Part shown: positions 19,364-28,189 of the stretch, piece after piece
Position numbering within the stretch: position 1 is the stretch's first letter
Layout of the letters: each line of letters opens with the position of its first letter
Assembly (NCBI GenBank): GCA_028820325.1
Contig: JAPPJO010000088.1
Location: forward strand, 329,046 to 393,045
Reading direction: 5' to 3'
Source of the DNA: Gammaproteobacteria bacterium
GTDB lineage: Bacteria; Gemmatimonadota; Gemmatimonadetes; Longimicrobiales; Gaopeijiaceae
DNA: 64,000 bases
The notes under the pieces: generated by a model
Database searches by the model: none
The model's input: the letters and a program-made list of their open reading frames with translations, nothing else
What the model was told of the DNA's origin: nothing
Translations under genes and position numbers: made by a program

Positions 19364-20491
19364 CTAGACGGGCTCGAGCCAGGAGCCTGCCGGCAGGGCC
19401 CGCATCGTCCGGAGTCCGGCATGGCTGAGCGCGCGCAGGCCGGCGCAGGCGGACGCCTCCACCAGAGCCCGTCCTTCCAGGAGGACGCGGTCGCCCGAGC
19501 GGATCCACCCGGCAACGCGGGCATCGTCGGCAAGGCGGACGGCCTGCGTCGCCAGCACCAGCCCCGCGAAGGTTGCGTTCGCCAGGAAGCTTGCGCCCCC
19601 GTCCACCACGAGCACCCCCTGTCCCTCGCCGCCGGTCACCTCCAGCGACCCGCGGACAACGACGACCGGCAGGTAGGCCCCGCAGCTTCCGCCGGGACTC
19701 AGGGGCGTGCCCCAATTGCCCGCCGCAGTTGCGGGACAACCGCTGCCGAGATGGACGCGCGTACTGCCGCCAGCGATGCCGAGCGTGATGTCGGCCAGCT
19801 CCGCAAGATCCTGGAAGGAGAGGACTCCCAGATTCAGGGACGGCGGATTCAGGTCGAGAGCCAGCCGCTGCCGCCGGGCCGACTCGGGGGTGGCAGCCGG
19901 GGGCACCCAGCGCCCGCTCTCGGCTACTACGCCGTGCGGGAAGATCGAATCCGCCACCGGAAGCTGCGGTGCGCACTCGGTAGCACCCCAGGCCAACGGC
20001 GCAGCCGTAACGCGGTCACCCGCAATACGCGCCGAATCCGTTACCGTGATGCTGGCCCGAGCAGCGACCGCCGCCGGGAACGTGCTGATGCGGGCGCCTG
20101 CGTCGAGCGCCCAGGTCAGCCGCCCGACCTTCGCGCGGGCTGCACCGTTCACCAGGCCCTCCCCCGCAAGCAGGTGGATCTCGCGTGTAAGGCGATGCGC
20201 GGCCACGCGATAGGCACCTCGCTGCCCGTGCGCACCCTCGACCACCGTGCTGTCCCCGACCGGCACCGCCGCGAGCAGCCCCGTCGCCGTGCCGGTCACC
20301 GCGCGCACTCCGCCCTCCGCGGCGAGCCGTGCGATCAGCAGGTCGCGTTCCGCTCGAGCTACCGTCAGTTCCTGGTGCGCCAGGTAGTGGAGGAGATGTC
20401 CGAAGGCGGTCGCGGCGAGCAGCACCATGAGGATTAACGGGATCGCGAATCCCCCGGCGCCCGCGTCTTCCGGGCCGGTGACGCTCCTCAC
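19364..20491 (-). CDS. PilX-like pilus-associated protein with type IV pilin-like N terminus
   Basis: A 375-residue protein in the minor-pilin cluster. After a short leader ending AGAGG comes FAIPLILMVLLAATAFGHLLHYLAHQELTVARAERD, a pilin-like hydrophobic helix with a proline but no glutamate at position 5, similar to PilX-type proteins. The large C-terminal part is rich in beta segments and has several cysteines. A GTG at 20491 overlaps the preceding stop as GTGA, so I prefer it to the upstream GTG at 20512. Its role in the pilus is inferred from position and N-terminal pattern only. Confidence 0.68.
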   Translation of the reverse strand: MRSVTGPEDAGAGGFAIPLILMVLLAATAFGHLLHYLAHQELTVARAERDLLIARLAAEGGVRAVTGTATGLLAAVPVGDSTVVEGAHGQRGAYRVAAHRLTREIHLLAGEGLVNGAARAKVGRLTWALDAGARISTFPAAVAARASITVTDSARIAGDRVTAAPLAWGATECAPQLPVADSIFPHGVVAESGRWVPPAATPESARRQRLALDLNPPSLNLGVLSFQDLAELADITLGIAGGSTRVHLGSGCPATAAGNWGTPLSPGGSCGAYLPVVVVRGSLEVTGGEGQGVLVVDGGASFLANATFAGLVLATQAVRLADDARVAGWIRSGDRVLLEGRALVEASACAGLRALSHAGLRTMRALPAGSWLEPV

Positions 20492-21216
20492 GGCCAGGTC
20501 TCCCGCGGCCACACGCGCGCCGAGTCAATTGTGGTCGCAACGGGAGCCTGGCCGAAGGCCAGCCGCAGATCGAGTCCGGCTCCGCGGCCCGACACCCCCG
20601 CACCGACACCTGCGCCTGTTCGCAGGACCTGCGCGGTGAGCGGCTGGCGCCCCCCTCGGCCCGGGCGGTAGCGGAAGGCACCCGCAGCGACGTGGTAGCT
20701 GCCCCGTTCGAATACTCGTCCCACGACCGCCTCCGGTACCGCTGGGTTCAGTACCCAAACCTCACCCGCGGCGCCATCGCCGCATGCGCCGGTCCGAACC
20801 CGGACGAGTTCCGCGACACGCCACACCCCATCGGCGGCGAGGACGAGCACGGAGTCCTTGGCGGGGTCGGGTCGGCGCAGTCCGGTGTAGCGCACCGCCC
20901 AAAGGGGCTGAGGGACGGTGGCGCAACCTACCCCCGTTCCCCGAAACGCCCTCAAGGCAACGGAATCTCCGGCGCCTGCCACCCAGTCGATGCCGGCAAG
21001 CCCCGTCCTCAGTTCCTGCGCGAGCGTGTACCGTGTGATCCTTCTCGTTTCGCGCACCTGCGCGTCTTCTGTCACGCTCCAAAGGGCATGTCGAAGGGTC
21101 GTCAGCGTCTGCAGCGCCGCCGCCATGACCGCTACCAGGAGCACCATGGCGGTAAGGGCCTCCACGATCGATGATCCCTGGCGAGAAGCGGCTGCCCGCG
21201 GGTGTGGCGCGCCCAT
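20488..21216 (-). CDS. PilW-like minor pseudopilin
   Basis: A 242-residue protein with a prepilin-like N terminus: a 14-residue basic leader ending in Gly, then SSIVEALTAMVLLVAVMAAALQTLTTLRH, which keeps Glu at +5 but has Ser instead of the usual Phe at +1. The remainder is a soluble domain with several short beta strands (WAVRYTGLRRPDPAKDSVLVLAADGVWRVAELVRV). It begins 1 bp after the preceding pilin-like gene and overlaps the next by GTGA. PilW/GspJ-type assignment rests on order and the N-terminal signature. Confidence 0.7.
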   Translation of the reverse strand: MGAPHPRAAASRQGSSIVEALTAMVLLVAVMAAALQTLTTLRHALWSVTEDAQVRETRRITRYTLAQELRTGLAGIDWVAGAGDSVALRAFRGTGVGCATVPQPLWAVRYTGLRRPDPAKDSVLVLAADGVWRVAELVRVRTGACGDGAAGEVWVLNPAVPEAVVGRVFERGSYHVAAGAFRYRPGRGGRQPLTAQVLRTGAGVGAGVSGRGAGLDLRLAFGQAPVATTIDSARVWPRETWP

Positions 21217-21217
21217 G

Positions 21218-21592
21218 TCAGGGTGCCGGCACGATTGTCGTGACGCGCAGCAACTCCGCTCTTGTGGTGTCGTGCGCGCTGGCCCGGATGACCACCTGCA
21301 GGAGCCTCCCTCCCAGGGGAACCGGATCGTCCCAGACGAGCGCCCCCCACGGGTATTGGCGCGTCGCGCCGCCCGATGCCCCGAAGAGCCCGAGGGAGTC
21401 GGCGATCTCCCCCGCCGCCACCACCGCGGCGGACAGTTCTCCGGCGCGCCGCCAGGAATGAAGCGATGCGGTGCCGAGCGCGGCCGCTGCCAACAGACCC
21501 GTGCACAGGAGCACGATGGCCAGCATGGCCTCTACGAGCGTGAATCCCGCGGACACGGCCGCCGCAGGAGGCGCCCAGCTCGACCCACTCAT
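21218..21592 (-). CDS. PilV-like minor pseudopilin
   Basis: A 124-residue prepilin. The leader MSGSSWAPPAAAVSAG is followed by FTLVEAMLAIVLLCTGLLAAAALG, a textbook type III signal with Phe at +1 and Glu at +5 and a long hydrophobic helix. The C-terminal globular part is short. The ATG overlaps the upstream fimT-like stop (ATGA). It would be cleaved by a PilD-type prepilin peptidase, whose gene is not in the window. Confidence 0.8.
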   Translation of the reverse strand: MSGSSWAPPAAAVSAGFTLVEAMLAIVLLCTGLLAAAALGTASLHSWRRAGELSAAVVAAGEIADSLGLFGASGGATRQYPWGALVWDDPVPLGGRLLQVVIRASAHDTTRAELLRVTTIVPAP

Positions 21593-22017
21593 CGCCGGGA
21601 TACCCGCCCGTAGGTGGAAATCACCAGCGACGCATGTGTTGCGCCCCGCCCGAAACGAAGCGTACGGGCAGACATCCGGCCAAGTCCGAGCGCATTGAAT
21701 TCGATGGTCGCGAGAGTATCCCGCCCCGACATGTCGAGCGAAACCCCGTAGCGGTCTCCCAGGTCGACACGCTCCCGGAATGTGCCCCCGAGGCTGCGCT
21801 CGATGTGCCCGCGGCCCGGCACAATCGTGACCTGCGAGGCACCGGACCCCAGCGCGTCGATCCGGGCGCGGGCGAGCAGCCCCGCGCTGGCTTCGCGCGC
21901 CTGAGTCACGGCCCAGCGATCACGGTGCAGTTGCAGGGCAGGCATCCCCAGCGCGATCCCGATGCCGACGATGGCCAGCACCACCAGGCACTCGAAAAGT
22001 GTGAATCCCCCGTTCAT
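21589..22017 (-). CDS. GspH/FimT-like pseudopilin
   Basis: A 142-residue pseudopilin starting MNGG|FTLFECLVVLAIVGIGIALGMPALQ, with a very short leader, Phe at +1 and Glu at +5. The following domain (EASAGLLARARIDALGSGASQVTIVPGRGHIERSL...LRFGRGATHASLVISTYGRV) fits the GspH/FimT fold, where the protein is a minor pilin that can bind DNA in competence pili. It is the first of the four pseudopilin-type genes and lies 99 bp after the LysM gene. Confidence 0.82.
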   Translation of the reverse strand: MNGGFTLFECLVVLAIVGIGIALGMPALQLHRDRWAVTQAREASAGLLARARIDALGSGASQVTIVPGRGHIERSLGGTFRERVDLGDRYGVSLDMSGRDTLATIEFNALGLGRMSARTLRFGRGATHASLVISTYGRVSRR

Positions 22018-22059
22018 GCCATGAAAGATGGCGTCCGGGGATCCTGCCGGGGATGGCGT

Positions 22060-22093
22060 TCCGGGACTACCGAATGTCGAATCCGGGACTACC
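22060..22093. repeat. Short direct repeat, 12 bp at 22-bp spacing
   Basis: TCCGGGACTACC occurs at 22060-22071 and again at 22082-22093 in the 99-bp gap between the LysM gene and the FimT-like gene. It may be a local duplication or a pair of regulatory sites; nothing else distinguishes the gap. Confidence 0.35.
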
Positions 22094-22116
22094 CGGCTCC
22101 AGAGCCGCTCCGGCCG

Positions 22117-23115
22117 CTACCGGAACTGCGTGGGGATGTTGAGCACCTGACCCGGGTAGATTCGGCTGCCCCGCAGGTTGTTCGACCGCCGCAGCGCAGC
22201 GATCGTCGTGCCGTGCGCGCGCGCGATGTCCCACAGGGAATCCCCCCGCTGCACCCGGTAACTCAGGTGCATGGCCTGTACGCCGACTCCGCCACCCGGC
22301 GGGATCGTCAGGACCTGACCCGGATAGATCCGGCTGCCCAGAAGGTTGTTCGACTGCTGGATCGCCGCGATCGTCGTCCCGTACGCGCGCGCAATGTCCC
22401 ACAGTGCGTCTCCGGAGCGCACGCGATACGATCGGCTGCCGGCACCCGCTGCCGCGACATCCTCCGCCGACGCAGCCTCCGCCGCATCCGTCGCGGCCGC
22501 CACCCGGGTCTCTGTCGCCTGGACGGCTCGCGTCCTCAGGCCCTCGACGTAGCGGGTGTATGGTTCGGGATACAGGGCGATGTGGTAGTGGGGGGGGCGG
22601 GACTCGCGCGTGGCCTCCAGGACCCCGTTCGCTTCCAGGGAGAGCAGGACATCCTCCAGCCATGCGCGGCAGGGGCGATGGTTGGACCGGCGCAGGTCGA
22701 CGGCCATGCCGGTGGGATGCACCGAGCGGCTGGAGGCGTTGGGGGGCTGCCGGTTGAGCGCGCGTGTCAGGCTGGTGACGACCATGACTTCCCCGCAGGC
22801 CCTGCGATACTGCCCCGCCAGCCGTTCCACGAAGGTGCGAACCTGGGGACGGGCGTACGGGAAGCTGACCTCGTCATCGATGTCATAGTCCCGGTTGCCG
22901 TACAGCGGCACCAGGTAGCCCAGCTCGACAAACCGCCGCACGTGAGCGGCGTCCCGCAGGTAGGTGAAGTCGTGGGCCCGCGCCTGCGCGTTCTGGGCGG
23001 TCAGCGAGCGGGACGACCCGCGGAGGCTCTGCGCAGCGGATGAGGAGGGCGCGAGCCCCGCGGCCAGCAGTGCGCCGCAGACCAGGACTCCTGCCCGAAT
23101 GCCGTATCGTCCCAT
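22117..23115 (-). CDS. Secreted DUF5715-like / peptidase M15-like protein with two LysM domains
   Basis: A 332-residue exported protein. After a signal peptide (VLVCGALLAAGLAPSSSAAQ) comes a domain with VTSLTRALNRQPPNASSRSVHPTGMAVDLRR and PPHYHIALYPEPYTRY; the SxHxxGxAxD and HxH spacing resembles the zinc site of D-Ala-D-Ala carboxypeptidases (M15). An Ala-rich linker leads to two LysM peptidoglycan-binding modules (YRVRSGDALWDIARAYGTTIAAIQQSNNLLGSRIYPGQVLTIP and a close copy at the C terminus). It probably acts on cell-wall peptidoglycan. It is the first gene of the pilus run, which may reflect a need to open the wall for the pilus machine. Confidence 0.78.
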   Translation of the reverse strand: MGRYGIRAGVLVCGALLAAGLAPSSSAAQSLRGSSRSLTAQNAQARAHDFTYLRDAAHVRRFVELGYLVPLYGNRDYDIDDEVSFPYARPQVRTFVERLAGQYRRACGEVMVVTSLTRALNRQPPNASSRSVHPTGMAVDLRRSNHRPCRAWLEDVLLSLEANGVLEATRESRPPHYHIALYPEPYTRYVEGLRTRAVQATETRVAAATDAAEAASAEDVAAAGAGSRSYRVRSGDALWDIARAYGTTIAAIQQSNNLLGSRIYPGQVLTIPPGGGVGVQAMHLSYRVQRGDSLWDIARAHGTTIAALRRSNNLRGSRIYPGQVLNIPTQFR

Positions 23116-23213
23116 CGTCTCCCATCCAGATCCAAGCTGTAGCGGGAGGGTGACCGGATCGCCCCACTCCGACCATCTCCAAACTTCATTTGTTTAGAGT
23201 GCGCAGCGTGTAT

Positions 23214-23242
23214 TCTATACGCCGATTCTCCCCCGTCCGCAA
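23214..23242 (-). promoter_or_regulatory. Sigma-70-like promoter for the LysM/pilus run
   Basis: On the minus strand, TTGCGG (23242-23237) and TATAGA (23219-23214) are separated by exactly 17 bases in an otherwise GC-rich stretch. This would start transcription about 90-95 bases before the LysM gene at 23115. Assigned by eye from spacing and AT content. Confidence 0.4.
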
Positions 23243-23384
23243 GGGTTTACAACGACATGGCGGGCCCGGAGCCGGAAGCATGGGGCCGTGTCCAACGTCA
23301 GCTGGGAAGGCACTTTGCGACCGAGGTGCGAGAACGGCGACGCCGGTGCGGAGCGCGGAATGCGACGACGTCTGGCGGGTGGCC

Positions 23385-23999
23385 TTACCCGGCGGCGGCG
23401 AAGTTGGCGGCCACGACGTCCCAGTTGACCGTGCTCCACCACGCGGTGAGATAGTCGGGCCGGCGATTCTGATAGCGCAGATAGTACGCGTGCTCCCACA
23501 CGTCCACGCCGAGGATCGGGGTCTGGCCATCCATGAGCGGGCTGTCCTGGTTCGCCGTGGAGCGCACCGCCAGTCCGGAATCGGTGGCGACCACCCAACC
23601 CCAGCCGGAGCCGAAGCGGGTGATGGCCGCTGTGTTGACCCGGCTCTTCAGCTCGTCGACGGAGCCGAAGGCAGCCTCGATCGCGTAGGCCAGATCACCA
23701 CTTGGGGCGTCCGCGCCGCCGGGCGTCATCAGGTCCCAGAAAAGCGCGTGATTGACGTATCCGCCGCCGTTGTTGCGCACCGCGCCGCGAATGGCCTCGG
23801 GGACGTCGCCCATGTTGCCCAGCAGGTCTTCCACGCTGCGGTCCTGGAGGCCGGGATGCGACTTGAGCGCCGCGTTGAGATTGGCGGTATAGGCCGCGTG
23901 GTGCTTCGAGTGGTGTATCTCCATCGTGCGCGCGTCGATATGCGGCTCGAGCGCATCGTAGTCGTAACCGAGGTCCGGAAGCTCGTGGGGATAGGCCAT
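23385..23999 (-). CDS. sodA: Superoxide dismutase, Mn-type
   Basis: A 204-residue Fe/Mn-family superoxide dismutase. Metal ligands are His29 (MEIHHSKHH), His84 (NHALFW), Asp166 and His170 (DVWEHAYY). Gln151 in [10 protein letters not shown] matches the manganese-type outer-sphere glutamine rather than the iron-type pattern, so Mn or cambialistic use is likely. There is no signal peptide, so it is cytoplasmic. The ATG at 23999 gives the standard N terminus ([21 protein letters not shown]). It is divergent from the Pol IV gene, 146 bp away. Confidence 0.94.
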   Translation of the reverse strand: MAYPHELPDLGYDYDALEPHIDARTMEIHHSKHHAAYTANLNAALKSHPGLQDRSVEDLLGNMGDVPEAIRGAVRNNGGGYVNHALFWDLMTPGGADAPSGDLAYAIEAAFGSVDELKSRVNTAAITRFGSGWGWVVATDSGLAVRSTANQDSPLMDGQTPILGVDVWEHAYYLRYQNRRPDYLTAWWSTVNWDVVAANFAAAG

Positions 24000-24145
24000 G
24001 GTCGCAGGCTCCGCTGTATGAAGGGGACGTTCTCCCGGGCACCTCACCGGGACGAGGCGTGGTATGTCGGGGAATCGGCATCGTATCTTACAGGCAAGTG
24101 CCCCGGAGTTCCACCACTGGCCGCGGGAGAACCTGGACGCTGAAG

Positions 24146-25348
24146 ATGAACCCGCCGCGCATTCTTCTGGTCGACTGCGACAGCTTCTTCGTGCAGGTGG
24201 CGCGCCTCGAGGATCCCGATGGCGCGGGACGTCGGCGACTGCTGATCGTCGGGGGGACGCCGGAGGGTCGGGGCGTGGTCGCGTCGGCCTCCTACGAGGC
24301 GCGCAAACACGGCGTCCGCTCGGCGATGCCCACCGCGCAGGCGCTCCGCCTGTGTCCCGGAGCCGCGGTGGTTCCCGTGCCGAGGGCTGCGTGCGTGCGG
24401 CGCAGCCGGGAAGTTCGGCGCGCGTTGGAAGAGTTGTCGCCCGTGGTCAGACCGGCTTCCATCGACGAATTCTACCTGGATCTCTCGGGCACGGAGCGGA
24501 TGCTGGCCGGGGAGTCCTTCGAAGACACCGCCCGGCGCATCCGCGATACCGTGTTGGCGCGCACCGGCATTTCGGTTTCCGCGGGAGGCGGCACCCGGCG
24601 CCTCATCGCCAAGCTCGCCACCGGACTCGCCAAGCCGGCGGGCGTCTGCATCGTGCCTCCGGGAGAGGAAGCCGAGTTCATGCGGCGTTTCGACCTCGAG
24701 GACATCCCCGGGATCGGCCCCGCGTTCCGCGCGGCGCTCGAGCGCCGGTCGCTACGGTCCGTTGCCGACGTGCTGCGGGTCCAGCAGGAATGGCTCGAGC
24801 GCTGGTTCGGAGCCCGGCGCGCCCGCTGGCTGCACGACCGGGTGCGGGGACTGGACGGCGAGAGCACCCTCCCGGTGCGCGAGCGGAAGTCGGTGAGCGT
24901 GGAGCGGACGTTCGCCGCCGACCTCTCCGACGACGATGAGCTGGACGGCGTCCTGTCGCGACAGGTGAACTCGGTCGCGCGGCGCGTTCGCCGACTCGGT
25001 GGGGGAGCGCGCACGATCACCGTCAAGATCCGGGACCGGGATTTCGCGACCCGCCAGTGCAGCCGCACCCTGCCCCGGCCGGTGGAATCGGACCAGGCCA
25101 TCCTTCGCGTGGCCCGCGAGCTTCTCGCCGAACTACGGTCGCGGCGCCGAACTCCTGCGCGCCTCCTCGGCGTCGCCGCCAGCGGATTCTCGAGCGAAGG
25201 GAAACGCGCGCAACTCGCCTTCCTTCCCGAAGCCGACGATCCGGATCCGGACCGCGCACGCCGCATCTCCCGGGTGATGGACGTCGCCCGGAACCGGTTC
25301 GGCGATGGCGCCCTCGGTCCGGGGCGCAGCCTCGGTTCCCGGGAGTAA
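24146..25348 (+). CDS. dinB: DNA polymerase IV (Y-family translesion polymerase)
   Basis: A 400-residue Y-family polymerase. Catalytic acids are Asp10 ([11 protein letters not shown]), Asp107 and Glu108 (SIDEFYLDL); the tandem helix-hairpin-helix region ([27 protein letters not shown]) and the little-finger domain ([50 protein letters not shown]) follow. The start at 24146 gives [13 protein letters not shown]; upstream in-frame codons add unrelated residues. No clear LexA-type box was recognised upstream. A beta-clamp motif was not identified with confidence. Confidence 0.9.
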   Translation: MNPPRILLVDCDSFFVQVARLEDPDGAGRRRLLIVGGTPEGRGVVASASYEARKHGVRSAMPTAQALRLCPGAAVVPVPRAACVRRSREVRRALEELSPVVRPASIDEFYLDLSGTERMLAGESFEDTARRIRDTVLARTGISVSAGGGTRRLIAKLATGLAKPAGVCIVPPGEEAEFMRRFDLEDIPGIGPAFRAALERRSLRSVADVLRVQQEWLERWFGARRARWLHDRVRGLDGESTLPVRERKSVSVERTFAADLSDDDELDGVLSRQVNSVARRVRRLGGGARTITVKIRDRDFATRQCSRTLPRPVESDQAILRVARELLAELRSRRRTPARLLGVAASGFSSEGKRAQLAFLPEADDPDPDRARRISRVMDVARNRFGDGALGPGRSLGSRE

Positions 25349-25373
25349 CCCCGCTCGGCGAACCGCTGTTTCC

Positions 25374-27092
25374 CTACTCGCGGGATGATCCCCGCTGCCG
25401 CAGCCACGGCTTGCGCGCAAAGTAGCCGTTGGCTTCCTCGGCCACCTTGGGCGCAAGCATGAAGAGCGCGATCAGGTTGGGAACGATGACGATCGCCAGG
25501 AAGATGTCGCCCAGGTTCCAGATCACCGTCAGGGGCAGCACCGCGCCGACGAAGTGCATGATGACGAAGACCAGCTTGTACGGCAGGACGGCGTTCGCCC
25601 CCAGCAGGTAGTACGCACAGCGGTCGCCATAGTAGCTCCACGCGATCGCCGTCGATATCGCAAACAGGAGCACCGAGAAAACAACGATCATGTGGCCCCA
25701 GTCGCCCAGCGCGCTCAATCCTCGGCGGAAGCCTTCCATGGTCAGGGGCGCGCCGCTCTCGAAGGCTTCCCCGTGGAGGGACTCGTAGGTCTGGCCATCG
25801 TCTGTCCGGGCAAGGCCTTCGTCCGGCAGGACGGTTCCGGTGAAGGGTGTGGTATGCGCTTCGTCCACATACAGCATGTCGACGTACGCGTCGTGCCACG
25901 CGATGTGCACGCCGCCCGGATCCGCGGGCACTCCGTTCTCGAAGCGGATTTCGGCCGGAGCGTCCGCGCCCTCGTTGTTGCCCATGGCATCCACGGTGAC
26001 ATACCCCAGGTCGCCGCCCCCCAGGGTGACTTCCGTGGGGATGCGGGCGTTCCATACGCCGGTGGTGATGATCACGAGTCCCGTCATCGAGCAGATCACG
26101 ATCGTGTCGATGAAGGGCTCGAGCAGCGCGACGACGCCCTCCGACACCGGCTCGTCGGTCTTGGCCGCGGCGTGCGCGATGGGCGCCGAGCCCTGGCCTG
26201 CCTCGTTGGAGAAGAGGCCGCGGCGGACACCCCACATCAGCGTCACGAGGAAGGCGCCCACGCCGGTCCCGGCCACGCCCGCGGTGGGATTGAAGGCCTC
26301 GCGGAAGATGAGACCGAGTGCGGGAACGATGTCGGCCGCGTTGAAGAGCAGGATGACCAGCGCGCCCAGGCAGTAGACCGCGGCCATGACCGGCGCCAGG
26401 ATTCCGGTAACCCGTCCGATCCGGGTAATCCCTCCAAGGATGACCAGTGCGACCACTCCGGAGGTAACCAGACCGCTCACCGTGGCAGGGATGCCGAAGA
26501 TGGTGCGCATCGAATCCGAGACCGTGTTGGCCTGAATCGCGTTGCCGGTGAGGAAGGCGGTCAGCCCCAGCATGATGGCGAAGAAGACGGCCATCCACTT
26601 CCAGCGCGCTCCCAGCCCACGCTCGATATAGTACATGGGACCGCCGCTTACCGTCCCCTCCCACTTGTGGGCGTCGTGATCGGGCGCCTCGACCTGACGA
26701 TACTTCTGGGCGAGCGTCACCTCGGTGAACTTGGTGGCCATGCCGAGGGCGGCCGTGACCCACATCCAGAAGAGCGCACCCGGGCCTCCCCAGTGAATCG
26801 CGATCGCCACGCCGGCGATGTTGCCAATGCCGACGGTTGCGGACAGCGCCGTGGTCAGCGCCTGGAAATGCGAGACGTCGCCCGGCTCGTCAGGATCGTC
26901 GTACTTGCCCGAGGTGACGGCGAACCCGTGGCCCAGCCTGCGAACCTGCACGAACCCGAGCCGCAGTGTGAGGAAGACGCCCACGCCAAGGAGCAGGATC
27001 ACCATGAAGGGAACCGTCTCGTCGCCGACCGAGATGCCCAGCTCCACGATGTAGCGGTTCCCCAGGTCGGATAGTGTCTGAAAGAGTTCCAC
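25374..27092 (-). CDS. Sodium:alanine/glycine symporter (AGCS family) with an extra extramembrane insert
   Basis: A 572-residue membrane transporter of the AGCS (AlsT/DagA) family, which imports alanine or glycine with sodium. Family segments: GIGNIAGVAIAIHWGGPGALFWMW, TKFTEVTLAQKYRQ, SGGPMYYIERGLG, NEAGQGSAPIAHAAAKT, EPFIDTIVICSMTGLVIITTG and TAIAWSYYGDRCAYYLLG. It is about 100 residues longer than most members because of a hydrophilic insert between two late membrane helices (roughly residues 355-455), starting VWNARIPTEVTLGGG and rich in acidic residues and short beta segments. It is monocistronic. Confidence 0.88.
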   Translation of the reverse strand: MELFQTLSDLGNRYIVELGISVGDETVPFMVILLLGVGVFLTLRLGFVQVRRLGHGFAVTSGKYDDPDEPGDVSHFQALTTALSATVGIGNIAGVAIAIHWGGPGALFWMWVTAALGMATKFTEVTLAQKYRQVEAPDHDAHKWEGTVSGGPMYYIERGLGARWKWMAVFFAIMLGLTAFLTGNAIQANTVSDSMRTIFGIPATVSGLVTSGVVALVILGGITRIGRVTGILAPVMAAVYCLGALVILLFNAADIVPALGLIFREAFNPTAGVAGTGVGAFLVTLMWGVRRGLFSNEAGQGSAPIAHAAAKTDEPVSEGVVALLEPFIDTIVICSMTGLVIITTGVWNARIPTEVTLGGGDLGYVTVDAMGNNEGADAPAEIRFENGVPADPGGVHIAWHDAYVDMLYVDEAHTTPFTGTVLPDEGLARTDDGQTYESLHGEAFESGAPLTMEGFRRGLSALGDWGHMIVVFSVLLFAISTAIAWSYYGDRCAYYLLGANAVLPYKLVFVIMHFVGAVLPLTVIWNLGDIFLAIVIVPNLIALFMLAPKVAEEANGYFARKPWLRQRGSSRE

Positions 27093-27268
27093 GGAGGCTC
27101 CTCGGCTGCGGGGCGGATCGGGTGTCGGAATCGGGAAGGATGCCCCGCGAGCGGACCGTGGTCAACATGAGCCGATCCCGGGATGGGCTCAGTGGCGTGC
27201 GTCGCGTCCCGCGGGGAACCGCGCGGAGGACCGGCCGAAAGACGCTCGGTGGATCGGGCCGACCCGGG

Positions 27269-28180
27269 TCAAGGCAACGGCCGCGCGAGCGCTTCCCCGA
27301 GGCGGATTTCCCTCGCGGCGGTCAGGCCGGGCACCCATTCATGGCTGTCGCGCTCGAGCAGCATGACCACGCACGACCCCAGGTGGAAGGCCATGATTTC
27401 CTCCCCGCGCGCGATGGTGAGTGCGGGCTCGTAGGTCCGGTGGCGCCCGGACGGCGGGCGGCGGTTGGTGACCCAGCCGCCCTCCCCCCCACCCCACCCG
27501 GGATCGAACGCGGTGGAGATGCGCCCGACGTTGTACGCCCCGACCGCCACCAGCGCGATCCGCCCGGCACCCCCCGCGAGCGAGCAAACGACGCGCTCGT
27601 TGGTCGCGAGCAGATCCGGGATCTCGGCCACCGCGGCGGCATTCACCGGGAAGAGCCCACCCGGGACGTACGTGGCCGTGCACAGCCGACCCGCCACCGG
27701 GGCGTGGATGCGGTGATAGTGCCTGGGGGCGAGGTAGATGGTCGCATACAGCCCGCCATGGAAGCGGGCCGCGGCATCCTCGCCGGCCAGCAGGGCGGCC
27801 GCAGTGTAGCGGCGACCCTTCGCCTGCACGAGCTGGCCGTCCTCCACCGTGCCGAGCCGGGTGAGCACGCCGTCCACCGGCGACGTCACCAGCGAAGCAT
27901 CCGACGGCCACTGCCGGGCGCCGGACGCGAGCCGCCGCACGAAGAACGCGTTCAGGCTGGCGTAGTCGGCAGGCGCCTGCCCGGCTTCGTCCATCCGTGC
28001 GCCAACCATGCGCGCGAAGCCTCCGATCAGGGGCGCCCGCAGTGGGCGGGGGATTACCGCGTCCGCAAGCCGGCCGAAGCCGCGGCTGGCGACCGCCCTC
28101 GGAAGCCGCGACAGGAGCGCGAGCAGGAGGCGCCCGCCCCACGAGGCCCGTGGCCGTCCTTCCCGTGCTGAGTTCTCCAC
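27269..28180 (-). CDS. psd: Phosphatidylserine decarboxylase
   Basis: A 303-residue pyruvoyl enzyme that makes phosphatidylethanolamine in the inner membrane. Visible are LNAFFVRRL, SPVDGVLTRLG, FHGGLYATIYLAPRHYHRIHAPVAGRL and YVPGGLFPVN, and the C-terminal self-cleavage site AFHLGSCVVMLLE, where the serine of LGS becomes the pyruvoyl group. Most relatives have LGST; here the next residue is Cys. The GTG at 28180 is preceded by AAGGGGG and lies 9 bp after pilC, so it seems to be the last gene of the comEA-pilT-pilC-psd run. Confidence 0.9.
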   Translation of the reverse strand: MENSAREGRPRASWGGRLLLALLSRLPRAVASRGFGRLADAVIPRPLRAPLIGGFARMVGARMDEAGQAPADYASLNAFFVRRLASGARQWPSDASLVTSPVDGVLTRLGTVEDGQLVQAKGRRYTAAALLAGEDAAARFHGGLYATIYLAPRHYHRIHAPVAGRLCTATYVPGGLFPVNAAAVAEIPDLLATNERVVCSLAGGAGRIALVAVGAYNVGRISTAFDPGWGGGEGGWVTNRRPPSGRHRTYEPALTIARGEEIMAFHLGSCVVMLLERDSHEWVPGLTAAREIRLGEALARPLP

Positions 28181-28189
28181 TCGCCCCCT

